This document shows positions 56,669-64,000 of a DNA stretch of 64,000 bases, piece by piece. Position 1 is the first letter of the stretch, and every line of letters starts with the position of its first letter. Both the position numbers and the translations under genes were made by a program. The notes under the pieces are model-generated. The model did not search any database. It saw only the letters and a list, made by a program, of their open reading frames with translations, and was not told where the DNA came from. The DNA comes from Shewanella jiangmenensis (lineage in GTDB: Bacteria > Pseudomonadota > Gammaproteobacteria > Enterobacterales > Shewanellaceae): contig NZ_JAHEPS010000008.1 in assembly GCF_018596335.1 (NCBI RefSeq), forward strand, positions 62,001 to 126,000, read 5' to 3'.

Positions 56669-57907
56669 ATGTCTTGGGATCAGGTTTGGATTGATATCAA
56701 CATTGCCACCATGGACCCGTCCAGCAACGAGGCCTACGGCGCCATCACCGAGGCGGCGCTGGCAGTAAAGGATGGCAAAATCGCCTGGATAGGCAAACGC
56801 GCCGATCTGCCCGAATTTGATGTGCTGGCAACCCCTGTCTATCGCGGCCACGGCGGCTGGCTCACCCCCGGCCTGATTGATGCCCACACCCATCTGGTGT
56901 TTGCCGGTAGCCGCGCCAACGAATTTGAACTGCGCCTGCAGGGCGCCAGCTACGAAGACATAGCCCGCGCCGGTGGTGGCATTGTCAGTACCGTAAAGGC
57001 CTGCCGCGAAGCCGATGAAGCCGAGCTGTTCGACCTCGCCCGTCGCCGCCTCAATGCGCTCGCCAAAGAAGGCGTGACCACGGTAGAAATCAAATCAGGC
57101 TACGGCCTTGATCTCGACACCGAACTTAAGCTGCTGCGGGTCGCCCGCGAACTTGGCAAACATCATCATGTGGATGTAGTTACCACCTTCCTTGGCGCCC
57201 ATGCGGTGCCGCCCGAATTCAAGGGTCAGGGCGAAGCCGGAACCGAGGCCTATGTCGACTTGGTGGTCAACGAGATGCTGCCTGCCGTAGTGGCCGAGAA
57301 TCTTGCCGATGCCGCCGACGTGTTCTGCGAAAACATCGCCTTTAACCTCGAGCAGACCGAGCGGGTGCTGAGCGCCGCCAAGGGGCTGGGACTGGATGTT
57401 AAACTGCACGCCGAGCAGCTCAGTAACCTTGGCGGCAGTGAACTGGCCGCACGCCTTGGTGCTAAGTCGGTTGACCATATCGAATACCTCGACGAAGCCG
57501 GTGTTAAGGCCATCGCCCACAGCGGCACCTGCGCCGTGCTGTTGCCGGGCGCCTTTTACTTCCTGCGCGAAACCAAGCTGCCTCCCATTGATCTTTTGCG
57601 TCACTATCAGGTGCCCATGGTGCTCGCCAGCGACTTTAACCCCGGCTCCTCTCCTATTTGCTCGACCCTGCTGATGCTGAACATGGGCTGCACTCTGTTC
57701 CGCTTAACGCCGGAAGAAGCACTCGCCGGAGTTACCCGCAACGCCGCCCGCGCCCTTGGCCGCGACCAGCGCGTTGGCGTATTGCGTGAAGGTATGGAGG
57801 CCGACTTCTGCCTGTGGCGCATCTCCACCCCGGCGGAATTAGCCTATTCCTACGGCGTGAATCCTCTGGTGGATGTGGTGAAGAGCGGGAAACTTGTTCA
57901 TCAGTGA
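56669..57907 (+). CDS. hutI: imidazolonepropionase HutI
   Basis: About 412 residues. Opens the ring of imidazolone-5-propionate to formiminoglutamate, step three of histidine breakdown. The amidohydrolase metal site is clear: [22 protein letters not shown] near residue 70, [38 protein letters not shown] and the Asp in [15 protein letters not shown] 56669 has CAGGAG upstream; the longer frame crosses the operator and is not credible. hutU and hutH are not adjacent here. Confidence 0.96.
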   Translation: MSWDQVWIDINIATMDPSSNEAYGAITEAALAVKDGKIAWIGKRADLPEFDVLATPVYRGHGGWLTPGLIDAHTHLVFAGSRANEFELRLQGASYEDIARAGGGIVSTVKACREADEAELFDLARRRLNALAKEGVTTVEIKSGYGLDLDTELKLLRVARELGKHHHVDVVTTFLGAHAVPPEFKGQGEAGTEAYVDLVVNEMLPAVVAENLADAADVFCENIAFNLEQTERVLSAAKGLGLDVKLHAEQLSNLGGSELAARLGAKSVDHIEYLDEAGVKAIAHSGTCAVLLPGAFYFLRETKLPPIDLLRHYQVPMVLASDFNPGSSPICSTLLMLNMGCTLFRLTPEEALAGVTRNAARALGRDQRVGVLREGMEADFCLWRISTPAELAYSYGVNPLVDVVKSGKLVHQ

Positions 57908-57970
57908 TGCTGAGGCTCAGTCGCACGCGACTGAACGATAAAGGCCAAACAGTGCTTCAAAGGAGTGATC

Positions 57971-58315
57971 ATGGAATTGTTTGTTTTTGAAATTGAGGAC
58001 GGTTTAGCGTCCTTTCAGGTAAGCATTGAGTCTGAGTCGGCTGTGGACACCGGCAAAATCAGTGTACTGCCGGAAGATTATGAGGAGGTATTTATTCGGA
58101 GAGTCTACGGCTTTCCTGAGTTTATCCCTCACCCTAGCGCAATCCGGAGAACGGCGTCACCGTATGCAATGCACCGCGCGCTGACTAGCTTGAGGTATCA
58201 GTTTACGGTAACGTCCCATAGCGATTACATGGCGGTGGAGCGCGAGCATGAAAGGGCGTTTCTGGCTACAATGCCTGTGCATGACCCTTCGCTAGACGAG
58301 CATATCTGCTATTGA
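57971..58315 (+). CDS. small protein of unknown function
   Basis: About 114 residues, no recognised family. It is acidic and soluble, with no signal peptide or membrane segment. AGGAG stands 7 bases before the ATG at 57971. The predicted sequence (MELFVFEIEDGLASFQVSIE, later EREHERAFLATMP) looks like a real protein, and a strong terminator follows at once. It has no obvious link to hutI, 63 bases upstream. Confidence 0.65.
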   Translation: MELFVFEIEDGLASFQVSIESESAVDTGKISVLPEDYEEVFIRRVYGFPEFIPHPSAIRRTASPYAMHRALTSLRYQFTVTSHSDYMAVEREHERAFLATMPVHDPSLDEHICY

Positions 58316-58316
58316 A

Positions 58317-58343
58317 GAAAAGCCCCGAATCCGGGGCTTTTTT
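58317..58343. terminator. bidirectional terminator
   Basis: AAAAGCCCCG/CGGGGCTTTT stem between the convergent small gene and hicB-like gene, with six T on the plus strand. Confidence 0.88.
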
Positions 58344-58345
58344 GT

Positions 58346-58768
58346 TCAGACTCCGCGGTGCTTTTGAAGCTCATTCATTGCCGCAATCAGCAGGAAGTTA
58401 GAGCGGTCTTTATAGGCTGGTTCTTGCGCGACAAGGTTATCAATTTTCTTCAGTACCAAGCTTGGAAGCGTGACGTTTTTCTTTTCTGATCCGCCGAGGT
58501 AAGGCGTTAAATCCACTTCGAGCAGCGCCCAATGATGGCCGCGATATTCAGCAAGATGGATCAGCTCATCAATTTCCGACGCTGGCGGCGGGGTCTCCCC
58601 TGTATCCGCAAGGGATTCAAGGTGCATTTCGAGCGCGGCCTTGGCTTCCGACAGCGCTTCGGCGTAGGAGTCTCCGGCAGAGTAGCAGCCTTTAAGGTCA
58701 GGAAAGATCACGCAATATGCGCAATCATCCGAGCCTGCTTGAATTGCAATGGGATAGTGTCTGTACAT
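58346..58768 (-). CDS. HicB family antitoxin-like protein without a HicA partner
   Basis: About 140 residues. The N-terminal half is the HicB fold: MYRHYPIAIQAGSDDCAYCVIFPDLKGCYSAG, then YAEALSEAKAALEMHLESLAD. The C-terminal part (VTLPSLVLKKIDNLVA and YKDRSNFLLIAAMNEL) looks like a ribbon-helix-helix DNA-binding end. HicB normally neutralises the small toxin HicA, encoded just before it. The 298 bases upstream (58769-59066) hold no hicA-like frame on either strand. It is a solitary HicB, perhaps a regulator or the remains of a toxin-antitoxin pair. Confidence 0.85.
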   Translation of the reverse strand: MYRHYPIAIQAGSDDCAYCVIFPDLKGCYSAGDSYAEALSEAKAALEMHLESLADTGETPPPASEIDELIHLAEYRGHHWALLEVDLTPYLGGSEKKNVTLPSLVLKKIDNLVAQEPAYKDRSNFLLIAAMNELQKHRGV

Positions 58769-59066
58769 TGCTGGATTCCATTTTGTTGAGAAAAGCGGTG
58801 GCAATTAATCACATTAACCACAATGCCAATAGAATAACTCCAACAACCCTATCTCGATAAGGGTAAATGAATCTATTCAAGCCTATATGCAGCAACCTAA
58901 ACCAAGGCAAACAGGCAAGCTTCACCCGTTCCTGTGTTCACCAGCGTGGGCACGGGGGGTTATCTGTAGACAAGCCGCATAAACCACATAACAATGGCCT
59001 CTTTTGCGCCTGCGGCCTACCTGCCGCCTGACTTCTTGGCGCATCTTACCTAAAGGAATTCTTTAC

Positions 59067-60017
59067 ATGACACGGATATTCGCGTTTCTGCTTGCCTGCG
59101 CCGCTAATCTGGCAACAGCAAACCAAGCCTTCGCCAACGCCCCAACAAACCCCAAAATGACCGAGGTGCAGGTTGCCAGCGCACTTGGCGAGCAGCGCGG
59201 CGAGGGTCAGCCCTATGAGGTGGTCGGCACCGAAGTCTGGAATGTCGCCGACCCCAAGAGTGGCCGCGATTATCAGGTGTTTGTCGCGCTGCCGCCTTCC
59301 TATGACAAGGAGACAGAGCGACGCTATCCGGTGCTTTATGTCACCGATGCCGACTATGCCTTTGCCATGCTCAGACAAATCACCCGCCGCCTCAATCTCG
59401 ATAAGCCGGTGGTGGAAGAATACATTCTGGTGGGGCTGTCCTACGCCATTGGTGAAGGCGGCATGCCAAGCAGAAGGCGCGATTACACGCCATCCCTCAA
59501 TGGCCCGAATACCGACACGCCACATGGTCAGGGGCAGCAATACCTGCAGTATCTGGCGCAGAGCGTATTCCCCTTTATTGCCGATAAGTACCGCACCGAC
59601 GAGGCGCGCAGACTGTTCCTTGGCCACTCCTACGGCGGCCTGCTGGGCGCTCAGGCCATGTTTACTGCCCCCGAGATGTTTTCAGGCTTAATCCTTGGCA
59701 GCCCGTCCTTTTGGTTTGATGAGCATGTGATGTGGTCGTTCGAGCAGCGCTATGCCAAATCAAACAAAGACCTGGCAGCACGGGTGTATGTGTACGTGGG
59801 CGAATATGAAGACATGAAGCCGGGGGATGAGCGTTACGCCACCCGCTACAACATGGTGACCGACGCACGCCAGTTTGAGAAAACCCTCAAACAGCGCGGC
59901 TATCCCTCCCTTAAGCTGCGCCTAGATGTACTGAACGACGAAGATCATTTAAGTGTGGCACCACGCGGCTTTACCCATGGACTTAAGTTCCTGCTGCCGG
60001 CAAAAGGCGCCAAATAG
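59067..60017 (+). CDS. secreted alpha/beta hydrolase of the esterase D/IroE type
   Basis: About 316 residues. A signal peptide (TRIFAFLLACAANLATANQAFA) directs it to the periplasm. The hydrolase core has the nucleophile in FLGHSYGGLLGAQAMF near residue 190, RRYPVLYVTDADYAF near residue 95 and a likely catalytic His in LNDEDHLSVAPRGF. This pattern is shared by esterase D/Fes-like proteins, some of which cut siderophores (IroE), but that role here is unproven. ATG 59067 follows AAAGGAAT and fits the signal peptide. A terminator follows (60047-60071). Confidence 0.85.
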   Translation: MTRIFAFLLACAANLATANQAFANAPTNPKMTEVQVASALGEQRGEGQPYEVVGTEVWNVADPKSGRDYQVFVALPPSYDKETERRYPVLYVTDADYAFAMLRQITRRLNLDKPVVEEYILVGLSYAIGEGGMPSRRRDYTPSLNGPNTDTPHGQGQQYLQYLAQSVFPFIADKYRTDEARRLFLGHSYGGLLGAQAMFTAPEMFSGLILGSPSFWFDEHVMWSFEQRYAKSNKDLAARVYVYVGEYEDMKPGDERYATRYNMVTDARQFEKTLKQRGYPSLKLRLDVLNDEDHLSVAPRGFTHGLKFLLPAKGAK

Positions 60018-60046
60018 GGCGCCAGCAAGCGTTTCTGTTCTCTACG

Positions 60047-60071
60047 AAAAGGCGCCCTTGGGCGCCTTTTT
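60047..60071 (+). terminator. terminator after the esterase gene
   Basis: AAAAGGCGCCC/GGGCGCCTTTT stem with a 2-base centre and T-run. Confidence 0.9.
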
Positions 60072-60179
60072 GCTGCCCGGTTTCAGGCAAAGCCCGGTCA
60101 AAGTTGGCGAATTTGTGCTGCGACTGCTAACCTCAATTGTATAAAAAGCAGTCAGCCACAGTAGCAAAAGGACGCCGCA

Positions 60180-61793
60180 ATGCTGTTATTTCTCACCGTA
60201 AAACAACGGATTTTGTTGCTGGTCACCCTGCCACTGCTGGCATTTATTCTGCTTGGCAGTTTTGTCATGCACGAAATCAATAACATGCAGCACGAAATCG
60301 ATGAGATGTTCGAACATCGCCTGCTGCCTATGCATGAAATAGCCTCGGTGCAAAACGACCTCACCGTCGACATAGCCGAGCTGCTGTATGCCAACCATCA
60401 GGGCAAACTCTCCGGTGACGAGCTTAAACGGCAGGTGGCCGAGGTGCGAAGCCACGCCATGAAGGAATGGAGCGCGTACACCAGCATCAGCCACGGCCCC
60501 CAAGAAGAAGAGATGATTGCGCAAACCAAGCCCTTGATTGCCGCGCTGGATTCGTGGCTGGACTCCATGCTCTCTGGCATTAACGGCGCTCCGGCCTCTG
60601 ACGCACAGCTTAACCAACTGCGTGAACTGGCAACGCCCCTTAACGACAAGTTGGAACGCCTGATAGAAAAACAGGTGCAAATGAGTCAGGAACTAAAGCA
60701 GCAGGGCGACCAGGAAGCCGCCGCCACCCGCAAGGTGCTGCTCGGATCCGGCATCGGCCTGCTCCTTCTGCTTAGCCTCATCGGTGTGGCTGTGTTTCGG
60801 GGAATACACAGCTCGCTGTCTGAGCTTGGCAACACCATCAGCTACATTACCCAATCGGCCGATTTAACCCGCAGGGTCGCCGTCAAAGGCTCAGACGAAC
60901 TGGCCAATATCGGCCACTCCTTCAACAGCATGACAGCGAAACTGCAAAGCCTGGTGAATAACATTTTTTCAGGCATTAAAACCTTAAGTGCCGCATCAGA
61001 AGAAATGAGCAACATCAGCAGCGTGATGGCATCCACCTCAGAGCAGCAAAGCCAGCAAACCACCATGATAGCCACCGCCGTCACAGAGATGAACGCCGCC
61101 ATCGCCGAGGTATCTCAAAATGCGGTCAACACCTCGAATCAGGCCAGTGAGGTCGAAAGCCTCACCAAAGAAGGCGGCGACGCAATCCGCGACAGCATCG
61201 AATCGGTCGAGGTACTGGCGGGCATAGTTATCAGCAATGCAGAAATTATTCAGGATCTTAACAAGCAAAGTAATGAGATAAATCAGGTGGTGCTGATGAT
61301 CCGTGGCGTGGCGGAGCAAACCAATCTGCTGGCACTGAATGCCGCGATTGAAGCGGCCCGTGCCGGCGACTCAGGCCGCGGTTTTGCGGTGGTGGCCGAC
61401 GAAGTACGCCAGCTCGCCCACAACACTCAAAAAGCCACCGAGAACATTACCGAAATGATTAACCGGCTGCAAAGCATGTCGCAGCAGGCGGTTAAAGAGA
61501 TGGGCCGCGCCGAAGCCAGCGCCCGCAGCAGCCGCGAGAAAGCTGAAAATTCCTCATCCATCATCGGGCAAATTCAGGCATCCATTAACCAGATAGTGAT
61601 GATGAATGCCCAAGTATCCACGGCCACCGAGGAGCAAGCGGCGGTGATTGCCGATATAGCCCAAAGCATCAATGAGTTTCAGGAAAGCATCGCCTCAGTC
61701 ACCGAAAATGCCCAGCACAATGCCGATGCCAGCACTGAGCTGGCAAACCTTGGCGTTACCCTAAAGGATGAAGTGGCGCGCTTCAAAGTGTAA
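60180..61793 (+). CDS. methyl-accepting chemotaxis protein
   Basis: 537 residues. A membrane segment at about 10-29 and another at about 186-208 flank a periplasmic four-helix sensor. HAMP (about 208-262) leads into the signalling domain, with the highly conserved tip [41 protein letters not shown] around residues 365-405. Heptad-rich regions hold the methylation sites. The ligand is unknown. It is alone and has its own promoter region; a terminator follows at 61812-61839. Confidence 0.95.
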   Translation: MLLFLTVKQRILLLVTLPLLAFILLGSFVMHEINNMQHEIDEMFEHRLLPMHEIASVQNDLTVDIAELLYANHQGKLSGDELKRQVAEVRSHAMKEWSAYTSISHGPQEEEMIAQTKPLIAALDSWLDSMLSGINGAPASDAQLNQLRELATPLNDKLERLIEKQVQMSQELKQQGDQEAAATRKVLLGSGIGLLLLLSLIGVAVFRGIHSSLSELGNTISYITQSADLTRRVAVKGSDELANIGHSFNSMTAKLQSLVNNIFSGIKTLSAASEEMSNISSVMASTSEQQSQQTTMIATAVTEMNAAIAEVSQNAVNTSNQASEVESLTKEGGDAIRDSIESVEVLAGIVISNAEIIQDLNKQSNEINQVVLMIRGVAEQTNLLALNAAIEAARAGDSGRGFAVVADEVRQLAHNTQKATENITEMINRLQSMSQQAVKEMGRAEASARSSREKAENSSSIIGQIQASINQIVMMNAQVSTATEEQAAVIADIAQSINEFQESIASVTENAQHNADASTELANLGVTLKDEVARFKV

Positions 61794-61811
61794 ATAAGCG
61801 CCGCCATTAAC

Positions 61812-61839
61812 AAAAAGCCGCATCAGATGCGGCTTTTTT
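61812..61839. terminator. bidirectional terminator
   Basis: AAAAAGCCGCAT/ATGCGGCTTTTT stem between convergent genes. Confidence 0.9.
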
Positions 61840-61860
61840 GTATGACATGCACTGGGCTTA

Positions 61861-62247
61861 TCAATCCTTGTCGCGCTCGCGGCCAAGCACCTTCACCCCG
61901 GCGGTGCCGTCTTTGGCCTCACCAAACACTTCGATGTGTTTCACGCAGCGACGGTAAGAAAACTTGCGCCAATCTGTGGTCTCGCCTTTTTTCAGTTTGC
62001 GCTGAAACTGAATGGTGCGGGTCTCGCCGTTACGGAAGGTAAATACCGCCTTACGCAGATGCAGGTCGCGCTCGGCGCGGATTTTTACCGCATCGGTTTT
62101 GCGGCAAATAATCAGTGGGATTTCGGCGCCGTGGTTGCTGTGTTCCAGCAAAATGGTGCGGCCGAGGGTGATATCGTCTGCCTGCGCTGCAACACTGCTG
62201 CACAGCAGGCCAAATGCGGCAAAGCCGCCTAGAAAGGTTCTGATCAT
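61861..62247 (-). CDS. small periplasmic protein of the DUF2541 (YaaI-like) type
   Basis: 128 residues. A signal peptide (IRTFLGGFAAFGLLCSSVAAQA) is followed by a small domain with two cysteines (one in LIICRKTDAVKI, one in YRRCVKHIEVFG). The spacing and the segment KLKKGETTDW match E. coli YaaI, which has EIKEGQTTDW. The function of this family is unknown to me. The next gene is divergent. Confidence 0.72.
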   Translation of the reverse strand: MIRTFLGGFAAFGLLCSSVAAQADDITLGRTILLEHSNHGAEIPLIICRKTDAVKIRAERDLHLRKAVFTFRNGETRTIQFQRKLKKGETTDWRKFSYRRCVKHIEVFGEAKDGTAGVKVLGRERDKD

Positions 62248-62369
62248 TATGTCTTGTCTGGTTTGTTGCCGGTTTTGGATACCGCGCCGCTGCCACGGCC
62301 GGAAAAAAGGTCGCAGATACTAGCCCCGTCGCCCGGCACATAAAAGCGCCAATGGCCCAAAGTCCGATC

Positions 62370-62544
62370 TGGCTAACAGTTTACTGCGCAGGGCTTTATC
62401 GCCCTGTTAGCCATAGTGGCATCAAGGTTACGCAGAGGTCGCCATTACCAATTCAATGCAACAAAGGTAACGAAAAGGCGCTCATTCCCCCGCTTATCGG
62501 TAAATTCCCCCCGCTCAGGGTTTCTCACTGTAGCGGGGGTTTTT
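62370..62544 (+). ncRNA. structured leader or small RNA ending in a terminator, upstream of 62610
   Basis: Two strong structures lie in this non-coding gap. A 10-base perfect stem, TGGCTAACAG/CTGTTAGCCA (62370-62379 and 62404-62413), holds an inner GGC/GCC hairpin. Then CCCCCGCT/AGCGGGGG (62508-62515 and 62532-62539) is followed by five T, like an intrinsic terminator. It ends 66 bases before the start of the next gene on the same strand, so it could be an attenuator or a separate small RNA. No known class matches that I can name. Confidence 0.45.
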
Positions 62545-62609
62545 GTTTGCCTATTCTGGCTCCAACAACAGCGATGCAGTCGCAACCCCATAAATTCACG
62601 GAGCCAACA

Positions 62610-63350
62610 ATGGATAACGCACTCAATAAATTGGACAAACAGCTTTCAACGCAAAAACTCATCAATGGCGTGCTGCTTAGTGGCCTTGTCGCCCTCGGCG
62701 GATTGCAGCTGTATCAGGCGAGCGCCCCCAAGGTGTTTGATGAAATCTCGGTTGAGCGGATCAACATCATCGAAAAGAGCGGCTTTAACCGCATTGTGCT
62801 GGCCAACTCCGAGCGCTCTCCCGGGGTCGACAAATACGGCAAGGAAGTATGGCGCAGCGAAGAAGCCCGCCCGGGCATGATTTTCTATAACGACGAAGGC
62901 ACTGAAAACGGCGGTTTTGTGTTCCGCGGCCACAAGAAAGACGGCCAGGTAGACCACGGCCTGCACATCAGCTTTGACCGCTACAACCAGGACCAAACCC
63001 TGATGATGCAGCACATAGAACAGGGCGATTATCAGCTGAGCGGCCTGACGGTGATGGACCGCAGCGACCAGGAAATGGACTTCGCCAGGGTGCGCGAATA
63101 TCTGGCAGCGAGCAAAGCAGGCGACACAGCCACGGCCGAAGCCATTTACGCCCAGCTTGAGAAAGACAAGCAGCTTGGCACCTACCGCGCCTTTTACGGC
63201 ACCCTCAATGGCGATGCCAAGTTGCAGCTGCACGACACCGATGGCAACAAACGCATCCAGATGGTCGTGACCGAAAGCGGCGAAGCCAAGCTGGAGTTCC
63301 TTGACGAAAAAGGTCAGGTTATACTCCGTCTTCCTGAAGGGACTAACTAA
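62610..63350 (+). CDS. membrane-anchored protein of unknown function
   Basis: About 246 residues. A membrane anchor at about 18-37 (LINGVLLSGLVALGGLQLYQ) is followed by a soluble, likely periplasmic, beta-rich part with repeats of the kind IVLANSERSPGVD, MIFYNDEGTENGGFVFRG and KRIQMVVTESGEAKLEFLDEKGQVI. I do not know a function. CGGAG lies just upstream of the ATG. Its stop overlaps the start of the histidine kinase gene that follows (TAATG), so they are likely co-translated and could work together. Confidence 0.78.
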   Translation: MDNALNKLDKQLSTQKLINGVLLSGLVALGGLQLYQASAPKVFDEISVERINIIEKSGFNRIVLANSERSPGVDKYGKEVWRSEEARPGMIFYNDEGTENGGFVFRGHKKDGQVDHGLHISFDRYNQDQTLMMQHIEQGDYQLSGLTVMDRSDQEMDFARVREYLAASKAGDTATAEAIYAQLEKDKQLGTYRAFYGTLNGDAKLQLHDTDGNKRIQMVVTESGEAKLEFLDEKGQVILRLPEGTN

Positions 63351-64000
63351 TGGCAATGGCTAAGCTACTCAACATTCTGGCAATTTTTGCATTCTCACTG
63401 GCGGTGGCCTTTTACGCCGCCCTGCTGAGAACCGGCCCCGATGAGCCTTTGGTGGTGCATTTTGATGCCCCCATCTGGATTGCGCTGCAATCCTTTGTGG
63501 CCCAGTGGCTCACCCTCAAATGCTATCAGTTGCTGAGCAAAGGTCGGGGGCTCAGCCCGCGCCCGAGCCACTACATCAAGGTGTATCTGGTTTCTGCCAT
63601 CGCCTTTGCCCTGCTGATGAGCATGGCCACCCTGCCCATCGAAATCGCCGCCGGTTTGCAGCATATCGATGGCTACCACCTGCTGCTGTCCATCGCCACC
63701 AATCTGGCGCTGCACCTGATGGTGGGCGGCGTTACTTTGGTGCTCAAGGTGCTGGACAACCACCAGCAGCAAGCCGTGGCGCTGGAGCGGGAGAAAAAGC
63801 TCGCCCTCGAACGTCAGGTTGCCCTGTTGCAGGCTCAGCTGGACCCGCACTTTTTATTCAATAATCTCAATGTATTGTCGGCGCTTATCAGTAAAGATCC
63901 GGACGAGGCCGAGGAGTTTCTGCACACCTTTTGCGATATCTACCGCTATGTGCTGGAAAACCGTGAACGGCCTTTGGTGCCGCTGCATCAGGAGCTCGAT
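63350..64000 (+). CDS. LytS/YehU-type sensor histidine kinase (5' part, runs off the window)
   Basis: The first 217 codons are visible. About four membrane segments (residues about 5-25, 40-55, 75-100 and 115-135) come first. A coiled stretch (QQQAVALEREKKLALERQVALLQ) leads into the His_kinase (PF06580) phosphorylation site LDPHFLFNNLNVLSALI. The ATP-binding part is beyond the edge. These kinases usually act with a LytTR-type response regulator, which may follow outside the window. Confidence 0.88.
   Translation, partial: MAMAKLLNILAIFAFSLAVAFYAALLRTGPDEPLVVHFDAPIWIALQSFVAQWLTLKCYQLLSKGRGLSPRPSHYIKVYLVSAIAFALLMSMATLPIEIAAGLQHIDGYHLLLSIATNLALHLMVGGVTLVLKVLDNHQQQAVALEREKKLALERQVALLQAQLDPHFLFNNLNVLSALISKDPDEAEEFLHTFCDIYRYVLENRERPLVPLHQELD

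Overview
This 64 kb window looks like chromosomal DNA from a gammaproteobacterium of the Shewanella type. The evidence is the gene content and order: polA, Spot 42, engB, cytochrome c4, a CsrB/C-type RNA, yihI and hemN; a Kdo/LPS-core block with waaA, kdkA, coaD and wzi; a fused mobB-moeA; and hutC/hutI. Protein-coding density is high. I see no rRNA or tRNA gene, no CRISPR array, no insertion sequence and no prophage gene.

Layout. 0-6.6 kb: an HD-GYP protein, menF (isochorismate synthase), a periplasmic solute-binding-like protein with a relic of a second copy beside it, yhhQ behind a probable preQ1-I riboswitch, and a GNAT acetyltransferase. These are followed by a non-coding stretch with two RyhB-like Fur-controlled small RNAs on either side of a 19-copy hexanucleotide repeat. 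6.6-10.1 kb: a sensor kinase and sigma-54 response regulator pair. 10.4-16 kb: a tungstate/molybdate uptake and molybdenum-cofactor operon (tupABC, mobA, mobB-moeA, moaA). 16-18.5 kb: a small membrane protein, mutM and a DMT transporter. 18.7-30.8 kb: surface polysaccharide and LPS core genes (wzi, coaD, glycosyltransferases of several families, a heptosyltransferase-like GT9, kdkA, waaA). 30.9-36.2 kb: a TetR regulator, kbl-tdh (threonine catabolism), glpE-glpG and elbB. 36.5-44.9 kb: polA, Spot 42, a candidate second sRNA, engB, cytochrome c4, the CsrB/C-type RNA, a methyltransferase, yihI and a DUF2489 gene. 45-56 kb: an amidohydrolase, hemN, add, a DUF885 lipoprotein, a lysophospholipase-like hydrolase, a GGDEF-EAL protein and a ypfJ-type zinc protease. 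55.8-58 kb: hutC and hutI, divergent around a palindromic operator. 58-64 kb: a small unknown gene, an orphan HicB, an esterase, a chemoreceptor, a DUF2541 protein, an unknown membrane-anchored protein behind a structured leader, and the start of a LytS-type histidine kinase cut by the window edge.

How it works together. The window is rich in RNA regulation: two RyhB copies (iron sparing), Spot 42 (catabolite control), a CsrB/C-type RNA with 18 GGA motifs (CsrA titration) and a preQ1 riboswitch whose last bases are the ribosome binding site of yhhQ. Two further terminator-ended non-coding stretches (40.3-40.4 kb and 62.37-62.54 kb) match no RNA I know. The most unusual features are the tandem RyhB pair, these two unassigned RNA candidates, and a run of intergenic short tandem repeats with different periods (6, 13, 18 and 41 bp). 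I did not find a clear defence system or other wholly new gene system.
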